This document shows positions 1-13,000 of a DNA stretch of 64,000 nucleotides, one piece after another (positions within the stretch are counted from its first letter, which is position 1; every line of letters starts with the position of its first letter). The notes under the pieces are model-generated. The model made no database searches and was not told the DNA's origin. It saw nothing but the letters and a program-made list of their open reading frames with translations. The position numbers were made by a program, and so were the translations under genes. The DNA comes from Cyanoderma ruficeps (taxonomy: Eukaryota; Chordata; Aves; Passeriformes; Timaliidae): positions 10,617,579-10,681,578 of the forward strand of contig VZDJ01006585.1 in the NCBI GenBank assembly GCA_008694505.1, in the 5' to 3' direction.

Positions 1-1580
1 CCAGGGAGGGTCTACATGGATTCTGAGCAAAAGAAGTGGGATCCATCCTGCTTTCAACATTACTGAAGTTCTCTTCATTTTCAGTGTCTATATATATATA
101 AACTCCAGAATTAATATAAATGGCACCCCCAAATATATATCAAAACAGACACCTTTACAACTTGAATTCTTCTCTCCCCTTGGTCCCTGATAACAACAAA
201 AGGAATTTATTTTTAAATGGCCAAACTTCCTTCCAAGGACTCATGCCTCTAGATTCTTAGCACTCACTCCAGAGATCTGCTGCTACTAAAACCCAAGTAC
301 GCTCAATATTGGTCACTAGCTTAGGTTTTACAATTTTTTTCTAGATATCTGGACTTGTAGTCAAGCTTTGAAGTCTTCCTAAATAGCTGTTTCTGAAATA
401 AATTCCTGGTGTCATGGAAAAGCATTGAATGAAAAAGAATTTGAATCTTAATTTACTCAAACCGAGAATATCTTATTAACCATTGCTCTTCAAAAGTGTA
501 TAAATTAAAAGCAATAAGAAGAATACTATGACAGTATTTTCTAGCATGATGTTTGGCACAGAAATAACTGCTGCTTTCACTTAAAGCAAGACATGATAAA
601 CTAACTAATTCTGACTGAACACTTTTCATCAAGATTTCTATTAGATCCTCTGTGCAGAAATATCGGACTTCATCTTTCTTCCATGCCTTGCATTGCCTTG
701 GCTTGGTTTTTCTCCCTTTCTTCTTCCCCTCTTGTCTCTTGGGTCAGATGGAGTATAGGTTCAGGTACTTTTTTTACACCCATGAAAATTGCTGGTAATG
801 TTTGCTGTTTCTTTTCTCATTGGAAAAGTAGCATTGGAAAATTCATAGCATTACAGATCTTATTTACACTTTAATGATGAAAAGCATATTTTGTAAGTAA
901 CTAAAAAAATACAACTTTTTAGAAGTACTTTCTAGAAAATTCTTTAAGTGATGAGAGTGTTTTGAAGAAGCCTTTAATATACAAAAACTGACAACCATTT
1001 GGATGAAAGTGATTAGCATGGATTTGAACTCCTACTTCTGTCATTTTTTAAAAGTGAGACTAGTGTGATATGTAGTATAATCAATTTGAAATGATCACAC
1101 ATCGTTTCTCACCAATTTGCATTCCAATACTCTGATGGAATAACAAACTCTATCTGACGTAAACAGAGACATATAAAATAAAAGAGAATTAACAACTTCT
1201 ACTCTAAAGACAGAAAGTAAAGTTATGGAGCTACAAATAAAATGACAGACTGTGATGTGCAAATTGCTAAATATCTCTTTCTATTTAAACACAAGCAATG
1301 CTAAGAGTTGGTTGGTAGTTTCCAGCTGACATTTCCATTTCATGCTTCATATTTTGTTTTCTGCTCCATCTATACATTGTTTCTAACCAGGCTATAATTT
1401 TTCAGTTGTGAGCCATTGTAAGAGAGAGTAGTCTGAGAAGCATAATAAAATATTCCATGTATTAAAAATAAATGAAGAATTTTCTAGAGATCAAGTTTTT
1501 CAGAAAGATTGACTTTTGGAGAATAATTATGTGCACCATTTCTTTACCAACACACAACATGAAGTAGCTTAAGAATTTGC
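1..1580. other. Unique AT-rich DNA, no gene seen
   Basis: AT-rich sequence with a short TA run near 92-101. A 63-codon plus-strand frame at 683-874 has low-complexity composition and no recognisable domain, so I treat it as chance. If the exon proposed at 1581-1702 is real, the right part of this stretch would be its 3' untranslated region on the minus strand. I see no convincing close poly(A) signal in that orientation; a TTTAAT (reverse ATTAAA) lies near 973. Confidence 0.5.
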
Positions 1581-1702
1581 TTAGTCCTGCACTGTGAGTG
1601 GAGGACCTACAAATCCTTCCCACTTGGTTTGAATCGTGATCTTGTAAGTCACATCTGCAGGCAAGACAGTGATCATGGCCACTCCATGGATCTGGTTTTC
1701 AC
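1581..1702 (-). CDS. Candidate terminal coding exon, unidentified protein with a fibronectin-III-like end
   Basis: Read on the minus strand, 39 codons run without a stop and end in TAA at 1583-1581. The peptide begins ENQIHGVAMI and ends VGPPLTVQD. Its second half (TYKITIQTKWEG, then GPP) resembles the last two strands of a fibronectin type III or similar beta-sandwich domain: alternating hydrophobic residues, a tyrosine-led strand, then G-x-x-GPP. A possible splice acceptor (GCAG) lies just upstream at 1706-1703, and an in-frame TGA lies a little further upstream. That fits an exon preceded by an intron better than a retrocopy. I do not recognise the protein. If real, the gene is on the minus strand and its upstream exons lie at higher coordinates, possibly outside this window. 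A chance frame in AT-rich DNA is the alternative. Confidence 0.35.
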
Positions 1703-2506
1703 CTGCACGCTTGGAAAATGTATGTTTTACATGTGGCAGTCAGAATGCCAGCCCTAATTCAAAAATGACAACCAGAAAAGGACAAAGAGAGTAGAAGGAA
1801 TATGATGAATATGCAAATGCATATATAAAGCTGCATCACAAAAATACAATGTGTCTGGCTGTTATTTCTTGAGCTGAGTCCTCATTCATCGGGGTAAATA
1901 AAGTTGATTTACAGGTATTTAAATTATTTCCCTTTTTTGAAAGACTTCTAAACTCTTTTCAAGATAATAGAGTCCTTTACTTTGTAGTGGATTTGAGCTT
2001 GATTTTTGCAATGAACAAAAAGAGGGGTTTCCTAATCTGTATATTTTTTGTCAATTCAGGAACTATAATTCATGATGTATTTTTAATGTAACCTATAGAT
2101 TAAAATCAAAAAAAAAAAAGAAAACAACAAACATTAAAAATTTAGAATCAAAACTGTGCTACTGAGGATAGGAAAAAGAATATTATACTACTGATGACTG
2201 AAAAGACAAATCTTATTTACAAATGAATATACATATAGTAACAGAAGTTAAAATTTATGAGAACTTGATTTTTTTCTGGATTTGATTAATGAATGTCAAT
2301 CAATATATGTATGCATAGATAATAATTTAGCGTACATATATACTTGTTTTCATATACTACCATTCATGTGTCTTAAAGCATGTGTATACCCAATGCCCTT
2401 TTACCCCGTAACAAGGTGTCTTTCACTTCTAACAGGAAGGTAATTCCAATGCCAAATGTGACCACTGTAAATGTACTGGTAACTGCTTCTATACAGTTAC
2501 ATTATA

Positions 2507-2535
2507 TTATTTCCCTTCCCTTCCCTTCCCTTCCN
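2507..2535. repeat. TTCCC pentanucleotide microsatellite ending at an N
   Basis: About five TTCCC units in tandem stop at a single N at 2535. The true array length is therefore probably unresolved here. On the other strand it is a polypurine GGGAA tract. Confidence 0.9.
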
Positions 2536-4383
2536 GCCATGAAGAGGCCTACAAACAATGACCCAGCAACTAACTTCATAAGATTCTTTTTTTTTTAATC
2601 CAAATCTCCCGCTAATGTATGTGATATAGTTGTGCTCCTAATATTACATTAATGTCTAACTTGAAATTGAAAAACTGAGAGACAATCATCCTTGAAGCAA
2701 TGGAAAGAAAAAATAAAAAGTTGTCTATTGTAAATTGCAGAATGCCATCTGACCAAACATAGGATTCTGAGAGCAGAGGTCAAAAAGCTATCCTTAACTG
2801 ACAGGTGAATACTTGTGATCATTTAATAGCCTCAAATGTCTGCAAGATTTTTTTTTTTAATAGGATGTATTAGCATTACAGAGATAAACAGGAAACATTA
2901 AAGAAAATTAAGTAGACTTTGACATGATGTCTGGAGTACCACTACAGTATTTTTCAAGATGACACTCCATAAAAAAAGTGGTCATTATTATAAGAAAATA
3001 TAATTTTAGAAGTGAAATATTATAAAAGCTAAATAAGAGAAACACCATTAACTGTATATGATACATATGATATGTACAGCAGAAGGTTTATGGATATTAA
3101 AGTTCTTCAGTGCTTTATGTCTTTGAAGAACTTAAAAATTTATGTATTTTGGTTTCTTAAATACCCTATTGAGAAAAAATTCAGAACTACAGTCCATCCA
3201 TGTTATTGGTTATGATCCTTCATCTGGCTTCATCTCATCAGTAATAAAATCTAATGCCCTGAAGGAAATAACACTTCACAAATATGAAGCCGTCCAGTTC
3301 TGCAATATTAATCTGTATCTCTCAAAATTATTACATCTAAAATTGAATGTTTACATTGATAATATCTCAGCCTTTTGTTTTTCTTTTTTTCTTTTTGTCT
3401 TTTTTTTTTAAGGGAGAAGCAAAGCTTTTTTTTTCACTTTGACAAGACATCATTTAATATATTTAGTATGTCTTCTTTGACCTTGCAGACCAAGAGGTAG
3501 TTTGATGATTATTTACAAAACACTTCAATAGTTAATCAATTGATCCATTGTTAATTTAACTGTTTTATGTGAACAAATCAGACTCTTTCCTATATGTTTT
3601 TTCCCAATAGTTTCTCAGACCTTTGAAATTTAGGTTTCTGAGAGAGAAGTATTTCTAGACATGACTGCTTCTCCTCAAAGTTGTTCTTTTCAGTCTGTTT
3701 GTTATTTCAATGAGACTTTGGTTGCCTTTTGTGGGGATAAAGCAAAACCAAAAACCTCAAAACAAGTAATAAAACCAACCAAGCTTTCTCCCCCAAACAA
3801 CGCCAATCTTTTTTGCAGATGCCTAATATGAATTATTTTTCCTTTAATATCCAGAGTCTATGTGGACAGATAGGAAACTTTAAATTTGATTTTACCTAAT
3901 TCTGTAAGGTTTACTTGTGCACTTGCATGAAACTACCTTTGCAAATTAAACATGCTCTCCTTTTAAGTATATCATGATACTTTTCCCAAGACTCAAGAAA
4001 TTGTTTGGATAGTATCGTAATCCTCCTAATGCTTAATTTTAGACCTTTTCTTCTTTTAAAAAATATTTTAGTGTTATTTACATCTCATCTTTCTACTTTT
4101 AAGGCTTCTTATTTATACAGAAGGACTGATTGAATTATATTAGGAGTTTATACTTTTTTTATCCTTATTTTTATACTTTTTTTTCTTCCCTATATATATA
4201 TATCTGTTATTGCTGGTTTCAATTTCCATTTTATCATTTTATTATTAGATTTTATCAGACATCTTTTCACTGTTGTGTGGTAGGTCTGGCTAGTTCAGAA
4301 CTCTTATATAGTATTTATATAAATGAATACATGAATACATGTACCTATGCCTGAGTAGTAAGTTCGTAATTAGGTTCTGAGAA

Positions 4384-4437
4384 AAAAAGAAAAGAAAACA
4401 ACAACAACAAAACCCAAAAACCAAACAAACAAAAAAC
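4384..4437. repeat. A-rich CAA/CAAA simple repeat
   Basis: A degenerate A/C-only tract with CAA and CAAA units, preceded by an AAAAG-rich stretch. It has no strand-specific function that I can see and creates part of the false frame on the minus strand at 4345-4620. Confidence 0.8.
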
Positions 4438-5672
4438 GTCAGCTTTACTTCCAAAGTATAATTTTGAAGTAAATGTTATCAACGGTGAAATAAATCTATG
4501 TACTGATCTGTCTAAAAAAAAAAAGAAAATTAAAACAACTATTTCAATGGCAAAAAAAAAACAACCACGCTCATTTTTCTTTTCATCTCTCAATGATAAA
4601 TAAATAATGTGTAAATTCATGCCACTTTTTTCTTTATTTGAAAAACATCACGTGGTGATTTATTCATGTACACAAAAAAGGAAGATCCTTAATAGTTGTT
4701 GGGCAGGTAGATAAGTTTATTTACAAAGAACTAAATAATTTATAAGGAAAGAGTTAATAAAGGCTATGAGAGCAGATGGAAAAAATTACTTATATGGAAG
4801 CACACTCAATGTCCAGTGACTGTTAATCTGGCAAAAACCCTAAAGAACTAGCAAAACCAATCAGATACTCCTTTCTGCACAAAGTTTTTAGCACACATTA
4901 AAAAAAAAAAATTGAAAATTAAATCTCGTGGAAAATAAGACTGCAGAAAATATTTCGCTCATTTAACAGGCCAAGTTATTTTTTTTAGATTTATCAAATA
5001 AAATAACCATGAAATTGAATTTGAATCGGAATCTCTGCATGCTGACCAAGTCCCCCTCCATCACTAGATAAAAAAACACAACATACTAGCAATGGACCTG
5101 GTAAAAAGCTCATAACATAAAAATTAGCAAAACATACAAGAGTAACCAATGCAATTTTATATTCATATAGAGAATATACAATCCTTGTATAAGTGTATAA
5201 TTTATTTATTTTTCATTTTATTTTGAGTCCATAAATTGTAATCAAGTACTCTAAGCCATTGCATACATGAAGATAGAACAAGAAAATGCAATTATTTAAT
5301 CTTAGTGGTCTAAACGCATCTAAAAACCCCAGGGTAATAATTATTAGATAGTCACAGTATCTCTAGAAATTACACAAAGTTTCTTTTTGGAGCAATTGTA
5401 ATTCCCATACAGTGAGCCAGAAGGAGGTAATGAGGTAAGGATTATAAAAATTTTGGTATCGAGTACATGTAGGTCAGTCAAAGAATTATCTGAAGATGTG
5501 TCTGTTCAGAGGATAGTATCCCAAATATTCATCCTGCTTTGCATACAGGTTACAGATTCCACATTACAATAGAAACTGAGAAAAAAACATTATTAGCCTG
5601 AGGATTAGAACAGCTACTAGCTGCTAAATCTTCTAACTTTCTTTACTAATGAAATTCTGAGTCACTTGCTAA

Positions 5673-5867
5673 GAAAAGGAAAGTCTTCCTAGGGCTCCTC
5701 AGAAGCTGGATGACATGCAGAAATGCATTCTGAGGCTACAGAAGGAATTGAGAGATTATTCTGATGAGATGATAAGGATCCATCAACATGCAATTAAAGC
5801 ACGCACATTTATATGTTGCATTGACAATGCACTGTTGTACGTGCAACAGGAAAATCAGGAAATATGA
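5673..5867 (+). CDS. Coding-like open segment, possible terminal exon or relic
   Basis: An open frame follows a TAA at 5670-5672 and ends in TGA at 5865-5867. An AATAAA begins immediately after the stop. A pyrimidine-rich acceptor-like CAG lies at 5699-5701. Translated from there the product starts KLDDMQKCILRLQKELRD, a hydrophobic-heptad pattern that could form a short coiled coil, and ends YVQQENQEI. I recognise no family. It could be a terminal exon, a decayed retrocopy or chance. The less AT-rich base composition and the poly(A) signal are the only supports. Confidence 0.2.
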   Translation, partial: EKESLPRAPQKLDDMQKCILRLQKELRDYSDEMIRIHQHAIKARTFICCIDNALLYVQQENQEI

Positions 5868-7400
5868 ATAAAGAACATCTGTGAATTTGCTAACTTGGAG
5901 CCTTTTTTTTTTCCTTCACTGGAAAAATCTTAAAATTTTTAAACCATATTGCCTATGGGTTGGATGAGTGTATACACAAGCATATAGAACAAAATTTTGT
6001 TCCAAAATAAACTGTGATGACCTCTTCAACTCACTGGTAGCCATCAACAACACCTCTGTCTGGATTTCAATTGCAACATAACCTCATTTAGACAGAAAGT
6101 GTCCTGACAAGCACAAAAGACAGAAATTCAGTCAGTACACAAATATGAAGAGATGTAAAATACCATCACACAGCAAGAGAGAAGACACAGTTAAGCAGTG
6201 CAGGCAAACGTCACTTTTGCTTGCCATATGAAGTGGGTGTATAGATGCCAGTACCAATCCAGAAAATTCACAGCCCTATCGTCACAGTGCAGTTTGTCCA
6301 GTGACTGAAACCACCTCTTAGGAGGCTCAGTGCTTGTGCAGCCACGTGGCTCCCAGGGTATGGGCAGCATATGCCCTGCCAGACTGCACCCCGGGCACTG
6401 CAAGTGCATGTCAGGCTGCACCTGCCCATGCAGACGCAGTGTTTGCCTCCCCAGTATTCATGTCTGCTCCGTTCTTGCTGCGTCTGTGGTGTGAGAAGCT
6501 GCCATTGAAGACTTCAGACAAATCACATTGAGGGCGGTGGAAGCTGAAAATAGATTTTGATATGAGGCACTACATGAAAAAATTAATTTACTGTATAATT
6601 TTGAAATAGTTTTAAAAATCTACAAGCAAATTATCTGAAGCTACTTCAATCAGAAAAAATTAACATCAGACAAGTTGCACATCCTACATCCTAGCAAAGT
6701 ATCTCAAAAGATAGAAATTGCAGTAGCTGAAAATATCTCCATATACATACATAACTTTGAATATTTGTACCACAGTAAAAAAAAAAAAAGTGTTATTTTC
6801 TACACTCTGATTCTTTAGTTCCCTTGTTTAAATACATATGTTTTCACTTCAGTGTCATTAGGGTTAAGGCCTTTGTGTAACTTTTATACTTACATCAGCA
6901 GGTATACCATTAGATTACAAAGGTTCCATAAACACTTTAGCATCTTTGTATTAAAATTGAAGTCTGAGAAATTTTTTTCCCCTAAATATTTCTTGAGGAT
7001 AAAATTCTTTGAGAACATTTTCAGTGGCCCACAGAACTAACCAGTATGCAAAAATAACAGTCTTTTGTGTATAAAGTTTTATACTTTTTCTTTTTTGCTA
7101 GATTCATTAGTTTTCAAGGAAACTACACTACCTGTGGCATATAACTAAATTAAAAATTAAAAAGGTTGAGTTTGCATGATTTTGAATTTGAATTGCACAA
7201 TATTCTTATTGCACTGAAAAGAAAATGTTTCACAGATTCACAGAAACTTAGAAAACGGAGAATGCTTTTGTAAATTATCCCACTACAAGGGCATCTTTTG
7301 CTGTAATATTTTATAAAATGTAGTCTTATGCTGTAGTGTCTTTTTTATCAGTTATAACCATAAATATCAAGATAATTAGGACGTGGGGCCAAAAAATAAG
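5868..7400. other. AT-rich DNA containing a small GC-rich island
   Basis: Mostly unique AT-rich sequence. Between about 6290 and 6530 the composition turns clearly GC-richer, with an E-box (CACGTG near 6341) and frames on both strands (6191-6421 minus, 6334-6531 plus). Neither product has a recognisable domain. The island may be a decayed retroelement or exon, or a regulatory patch. Confidence 0.4.
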
Positions 7401-7413
7401 AAAAAAAAAAAAN

Positions 7414-7720
7414 CAGCAATTGGTAGCCCCCAGCCAACTCCCCAGTTTATAGACTGAACATGACATTTTGGTATGGAATACCCCTTTGGCCATTTCAGGT
7501 CAGCTGTGTCTGTGCTTGCTCTCCACCACAGTTTCTTTTCTGGCCCTGCTCACTGACAGAGCATGGGAACCTGAAAATTTCATGACTTAGGGTAAGCAAG
7601 ACTTAACAACAACCAAACCATTGCTATGTTATCAACATTGCCTTTATACTGAATTGAAACCACCACTGTATTGGCTACAGTAAAGAAGAAAATCAACTTT
7701 ATCCCCATTTAAACAAGGCG
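7414..7720 (+). mobile_element. Fragment of an avian LTR retroelement
   Basis: It starts right after an A tract and an N at 7413 with the motif CAGCAATTGGTAGCCCCCAG. It carries the block CCCTTTGGCCATTTCAGGTCA and ends near a stretch beginning GAAGAAAATCAACTTTATCC. I recognise this from memory as a repeat found in many bird genomes and associated with endogenous retroviral LTR elements; the exact family name is uncertain. Internal support: the block CCTTTGG-CA-TT-AGGTCAGCTGT recurs in reverse orientation near 29.1-29.2 kb. No protein-coding remnant is visible in it. Confidence 0.6.
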
Positions 7721-9921
7721 AAAATGAAATTATATAAATTTACACTTTCATTTCCTAGCATAAAAACCCCAATAACTGGGATTACTTTACCAGTGCTGGA
7801 GAAAAAGTAGGAAAGTCCTTGAATGTTAGTGGTCTACAGACACAGGATTAAAACAAACAGGTAAACAAACCAGCAGTAAGTCATGGAAGATTTATAGCTT
7901 TGACAGCTTTTTTGTCAACCTTAGTAAATGACTTTATCCTTTGGCTTGTAATCAAGAAACACAGCTGACTGCACCCTGTGAGATATTGGAACCTGATGAT
8001 ATAATGCCACAATCAATGTAACTAAACAAAAGAAAAGTGCAGAACAGTTGATATGAATTAATACAAACATACACTTTTTCTTTACACAGCAGCTGATGAG
8101 ATCAGCGTCAGGCTCAAAGCACAGTAAGTTTGTTTGAATCACATTATTCATTTTTAATTGCTTCAAATGATTTCAAGTGGCTCAATTTTTCTGATGTTTT
8201 TCACCTTTCCTCTAGGTTTGAGTGCAATTAATTTTGGCTAGTGAAAATTCAAATACTTCAATGGATTTGTTTAGCCAGATCTAAATAAAAACCTGCTGTC
8301 TGGTCCACAACACAATGAAATTTATGCTCATATTCTCTCTTGTTTTATGGTCATCTTCTTCAAAATCTTGGTCATTTGAATATTTTACTTCCCTTGCAAT
8401 AATTGTATAAGTTAGCAAGATTCTTACAGATACCATACATTTTTGTGCTCAACACAGTTGACATCTTGTTGAAAACATAGTTTACACATAATTATCAAAT
8501 TTTTATTCTCCCCCTTCCTCCACTCAAGGACCTAATCTCCTAAATTTAAGCAAACATATCAGATGCTACATTAAAACAAATAGGGTTTTTTTGCCTTCTT
8601 TTTTTTTGGCTGGTTGGTTTTATTGTTGTTTCTTTTTTTTTCTGGAGACATTGAACAACACCTTCCTTCTTCAGTTGTTGGATAGACTTTATGAAGATTA
8701 AGTCCCTAAAATTCCAACAAAATAAGGCAGAATGCAGTTGCTTTAATTAAATGTTCTGGGTCTCTAATAAATTGCGGTTGCTTAATAATCTGTGAAAACA
8801 AAGAAAACAATTCAAATTTTATTTTGGTAGAGTTTGAATTTCATCTCTGTAAACAGAAGTCAAATGAAAATAGAGACAATGCTATGAGCAATAATAATAG
8901 AAAAGCTAATAAAAAAGTACTGTAAATGTTAAAAAATAATAAGAAATTAAGAAAAAACTATCAAAGCTTGGGCTTTATTTTGGTACAGAAACAATGGAAC
9001 AGTTATACTGCAGATAGATTTAGTGAAGCCACTAGTTTTCAAAAACTAATTCTAAAAAACCCAACCACTAAAATTACAAGTCACAACTAAATTTCATACA
9101 AACTGTACTGTTTTGATGTTTAATATGAAATTATTTAATATATTAATGAGGTGAGCTTTAGAAATACTTTACTCAAACTGTTAATAGTCCTTTCCTTCAC
9201 AATGTCAACAGAATATCACCACTCTCTCAGTTGATTCTTATATTCTTTCGTAGTAATAAAATGTTGATATTTTTGAATAGTTAGCAATGTCAGGTGCCTT
9301 GCTTTTTGAATAGTTAACAATGTCAGGTGCCTTGCTAATGTCTGATTGCCTGTAACTATTTATAGTTCAAGCCATAATTCATCTACACTTATTACTGAGT
9401 GCAGAAAGAGTTGAAAAAGGTCTAATATTCTTACAGCAGCCTCATTATTTAAATTTTATCCAGTCAGGTACCTTTTTGTTTTGACTGAATTAAAATTTGA
9501 GTTTTTTAAAATAAATGCAGTTTGAAATTTAACTATATAAAAGTAAGTTTTCTCTCTATTGTTATCTACATCTGTATCTATAAGAACATCAATATCCATA
9601 TAAATATCTTTCTCAATATTCATAACATTTATATCTATCTAGTTTGCTGAGGTAACAGTGTACTCAGACAAGCTTGAGAACATTAATTCTTTTTTTTTTT
9701 CCCACACGTATTCTGGAAAGTGCTTATCAGCTAATTATTTACAGTCTTGAGGTATTTTTTGTCTTTGAGGAACTTGAATTTAAAAATGTTAAAAGCATCA
9801 AAGAGTTGTTGGCAGTTTTGAATCCAAAATTTAGGAGTGAAGCTCCTGAAGAGGCATTTCTAAAGTCAATTTATGTTCCTAATTTCACTTGGTGCATTTT
9901 CTGAAAGAAGGGAAAGGCAGA
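7721..9921. other. Unique AT-rich DNA, no gene seen
   Basis: T-rich and A-rich tracts and one 33-bp tandem duplication, listed separately. The plus-strand frame at 9674-9904 begins in a T tract and runs into the CR1 fragment. I do not regard it as a gene. Confidence 0.5.
9270..9335. repeat. Two-copy 33-bp tandem duplication
   Basis: Two adjacent 33-bp copies (9270-9302 and 9303-9335) differ at one base (TTAGCAATG versus TTAACAATG). The low divergence suggests a recent local slippage or repair event. Confidence 0.95.
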
Positions 9922-10098
9922 ACAAGGTTGTCAAGCATTGGAGATGTTGGAGTCATCCCTCGAGGTGTTCAAGAAATGGTTGGACATCTGGATATGGCAC
10001 TTACTGCTGTGGCCTAGTTGACAAGGTGGAGGTTGGTCAAAGGTTGGACTTGATTATCTTGGAGGTCTTTTCCAACCTAAAAAATTCTGTGAATTCTG
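9922..10098 (+). mobile_element. CR1 LINE, 5'-truncated 3' end
   Basis: The text follows the CR1 3' region: GGTTGTCAAGCATTGGA, then GGTTGGACTTGATTATCTTG, GGTCTTTTCCAACCTAA, and a terminal degenerate ATTCTGTGA repeat. It ends near 10098. Compared with the CR1 pattern it lacks the usual CAGGCTGCCCAGGGAAGTGG block, an internal deletion. No coding capacity remains. CR1 copies are normally 5'-truncated because reverse transcription starts at the 3' end. Confidence 0.93.
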
Positions 10099-13000
10099 CC
10101 AATAGATGTACACTTTGGGGTCTGTAACAACCAGTGTACTGACCAGGGCTCTATCTCCTGCATGGCTTTTAGCATCTGTTTCAGAACTACATAGCCAGTC
10201 TCCTGAATCTATGGCTTTGAATTTTGTAGTAAGTTGAACACTCCGTGGTTATAAAACTCTTAGATGTGGAATCAAGTTTCAGAAACAAACATTGCCCTGT
10301 TGGAGCCAAGACAGAATGCAGAAAACATTTAGGATTTAGGAAGCTATTCCCACATGAATGCCCCAGGATGGGATTATAAGTGTAAAGGACACACATCACT
10401 TTACTTTTTTAGCTCAACTCTCATCTAGGTGCTTCCACAACAATAAAGGTGACAATGTCCATCATGATGAATACTAATGCTGCTAACCATTTTATCATCA
10501 TTCAAATTACTGGGATCAAGGAATTTTATCAGTTTAAAAACAAAGTAAATGGATTCCATTAGTAACATAATTTTACAAGTTCACTATTTTTTCTCTAAAA
10601 ACTTTTTTTTCAAAGTAAGAATCCTCACCATACATAAATACATTGCAAGCCACTAACAGCTAACTTCCCAAGATAAAATGAAAGCACATTTGCATTTTCT
10701 GTGATGCAGCTAAAGCAGTGTACAGAGAAGTCTTCTACTTTTCTCTTTGAGGGGTTCTAAAATGTGATTTTACTTTTAGAAAGATTATGAGATTTTAATG
10801 TTTAAAAGCAAATTTATTTTCCAACTTTCTTCTATAATAATTTGTAAGTCTGCAAACACTGAGTCCTTTGCTGCTCAAAATCACTTACTCCTGAAAGCAT
10901 TTGAGTTATGCATAATTGCAAACACATATAAAATTAGAATATATATATATAAACTGCTTTATATATATATATACAAANTGAGAAGGAGAAATAATTTTAA
11001 TTTAAAACAATAGAAAGAGAAAATCGGAGAGGTAAGAAATAGCCAAACACTTAAATTACCCAGTGATCAACTGTGGGACCCTGAGGCTGTATGTTAATAG
11101 TTCCCTTAGTTGGCTGCTATTTCTAAACTTGGGGGTAAACTAATAAGACAATTTTTACCGTTGAGAGGGATATTAAGTTGTGATTTTAACCTCTTGTTTG
11201 CAGTTCAATCCTTATTCTGGTCACATAGATTTATCTCATATTTTTCATGTGTAATGGGATGAATCTGGTAAATCTCATATTTATCAGTTTTATTAATATT
11301 ACATGATATTCCTATTCACAAAATAGAATGATACGTTCTGTTAATTCTCTAGTTTCAATGAATTAATTAATTCTTAACTGATAATTAAAAAAAAAATTCA
11401 ACACTGAAAGCTATTAACAGCAAGAAATTGAATATAAGCCAGATTTCTGGTGGCTTACCTGGAGCAGCAAGGAATATTTAGACTCAGTAATTCCACATAT
11501 ATTAACAGTGTCCAGGTTAAGTAGATTTCTTGGGCTCTAGACAACACTGTAATCATATTCTAGAATCTTTCATGCTCTTTTCCCCATAATACATAAACAT
11601 CTTTTATACTAGCAAAAATGTTTATGGAACATTTGATTTTGTTATAGAAGACAAAGGAAAAGAACATGATTTCAGTTACAGTGACATTAAATGGCAAGCT
11701 GTTTTCTGGAAGCAGCTATTTTTTGCCTGGTTTTGGTGCAAAGAAATAGGTACCCTAAAATGCAAGTCAATTCATCTGTCTTAGCGGTTGATTTTAGGAT
11801 GGACTGAGTTCCAACTCATAAGTGTCTAAATTTCCTCATGTATAAATGCAGATCATTGAAATAATCAGATGGTTTCAGAAACAAGTATGTTTCAGAAAGC
11901 CAAACTAAGATGGGACCAAATAGTTTTATTTAATAAGTACAATAAATTAAAATTTCATTGGAATGAGGAACGAAGAAAAAACCCAAACAAAGACCATAAT
12001 CAACCATCGACAAAAAAGAGCTATAGGCTATTCCAGAAGTTCCTGGAAACAAATTATAAGCACTGTTATCTAATTCCAATCTACCAAAATCCACTACATA
12101 TTCCCAATGAGACAACTATCCTTCTCTCTAACATTCATATATTTTACTTAGATACTGTGAATGTTAAATGTGATTGAGAATATAGCCCAGGGTGTGAAAA
12201 AGCCCAATATTTAATATCAAAACTCATTTAGAAAGTTGAATTGATTTTCTATGAGGACTTGAGTGCCTAGTTTAATATTATACTCTCTCTTGATCTAGTT
12301 AGACATATAATTATTTATTCTATGAAGTTTGGTAATCAAAAGTTAAGTCAACATAATTATGTGAGAATGAAACAGAATACAGTTATTTTAAAACTTGGAA
12401 ATTATTCAATACTCCTCATTTCAGACAAGCAGCAAAACCACACAAATACACAAAAAATGGCTGCATTGGAATTGAATCTGCTACTATCCAATGTTGTAAT
12501 AATGTTCTGAAGTCACAGTTTATTTAACTGCATCTGCTACTGGCAAAAAAATGAAAGCTCACAATTAGTAAAGCATTTGTTCAATTCTGATCAGTGGAAC
12601 ATGTTATTACATACTGTTTTTGAAATTAAGATGTTTCTAATCTTTCTGAGATGTATTTTTGTTGATTTGTTTGTTGGTTGGTGTTGGTTTGTTTATTTTT
12701 TGGAAAAAACCCTAAATACAAGTCACCCCAAACCCAGTATTTCCAACTCTTTCTTATAAATATACTTTATTCTTTATTTCAATCTTTTAAAAATACTATA
12801 TTTTGCATAAACAAACACTGCTGTTGAGTACTGATTATAAAATATTTTCCCTTTTTGTATCCCAAACCTCATTCGGATAATTCCGAACTTCATTCAAGTA
12901 TGACCCAAATGTTTTAGCTATTTGGCTAGTGATTTTGTATTGTGTATCAGCTTTCTAGATACTACATTCCTAAAAATAAAATAAGTAAATACTTTTCTTG

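Larger units (their letters stand above)
1760..5672. other. Unique AT-rich DNA with simple repeats
   Basis: No gene or retroelement is recognised. The stretch contains a TTCCC pentanucleotide run, a TA run near 4190-4203 and an A/C-rich CAA/CAAA tract near 4396-4437. The open frames at 2380-2598, 3142-3411, 4130-4354 and 4345-4620 have strongly biased composition (F, Y, K, N) and cross low-complexity tracts, so I do not call them genes. Confidence 0.5.
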
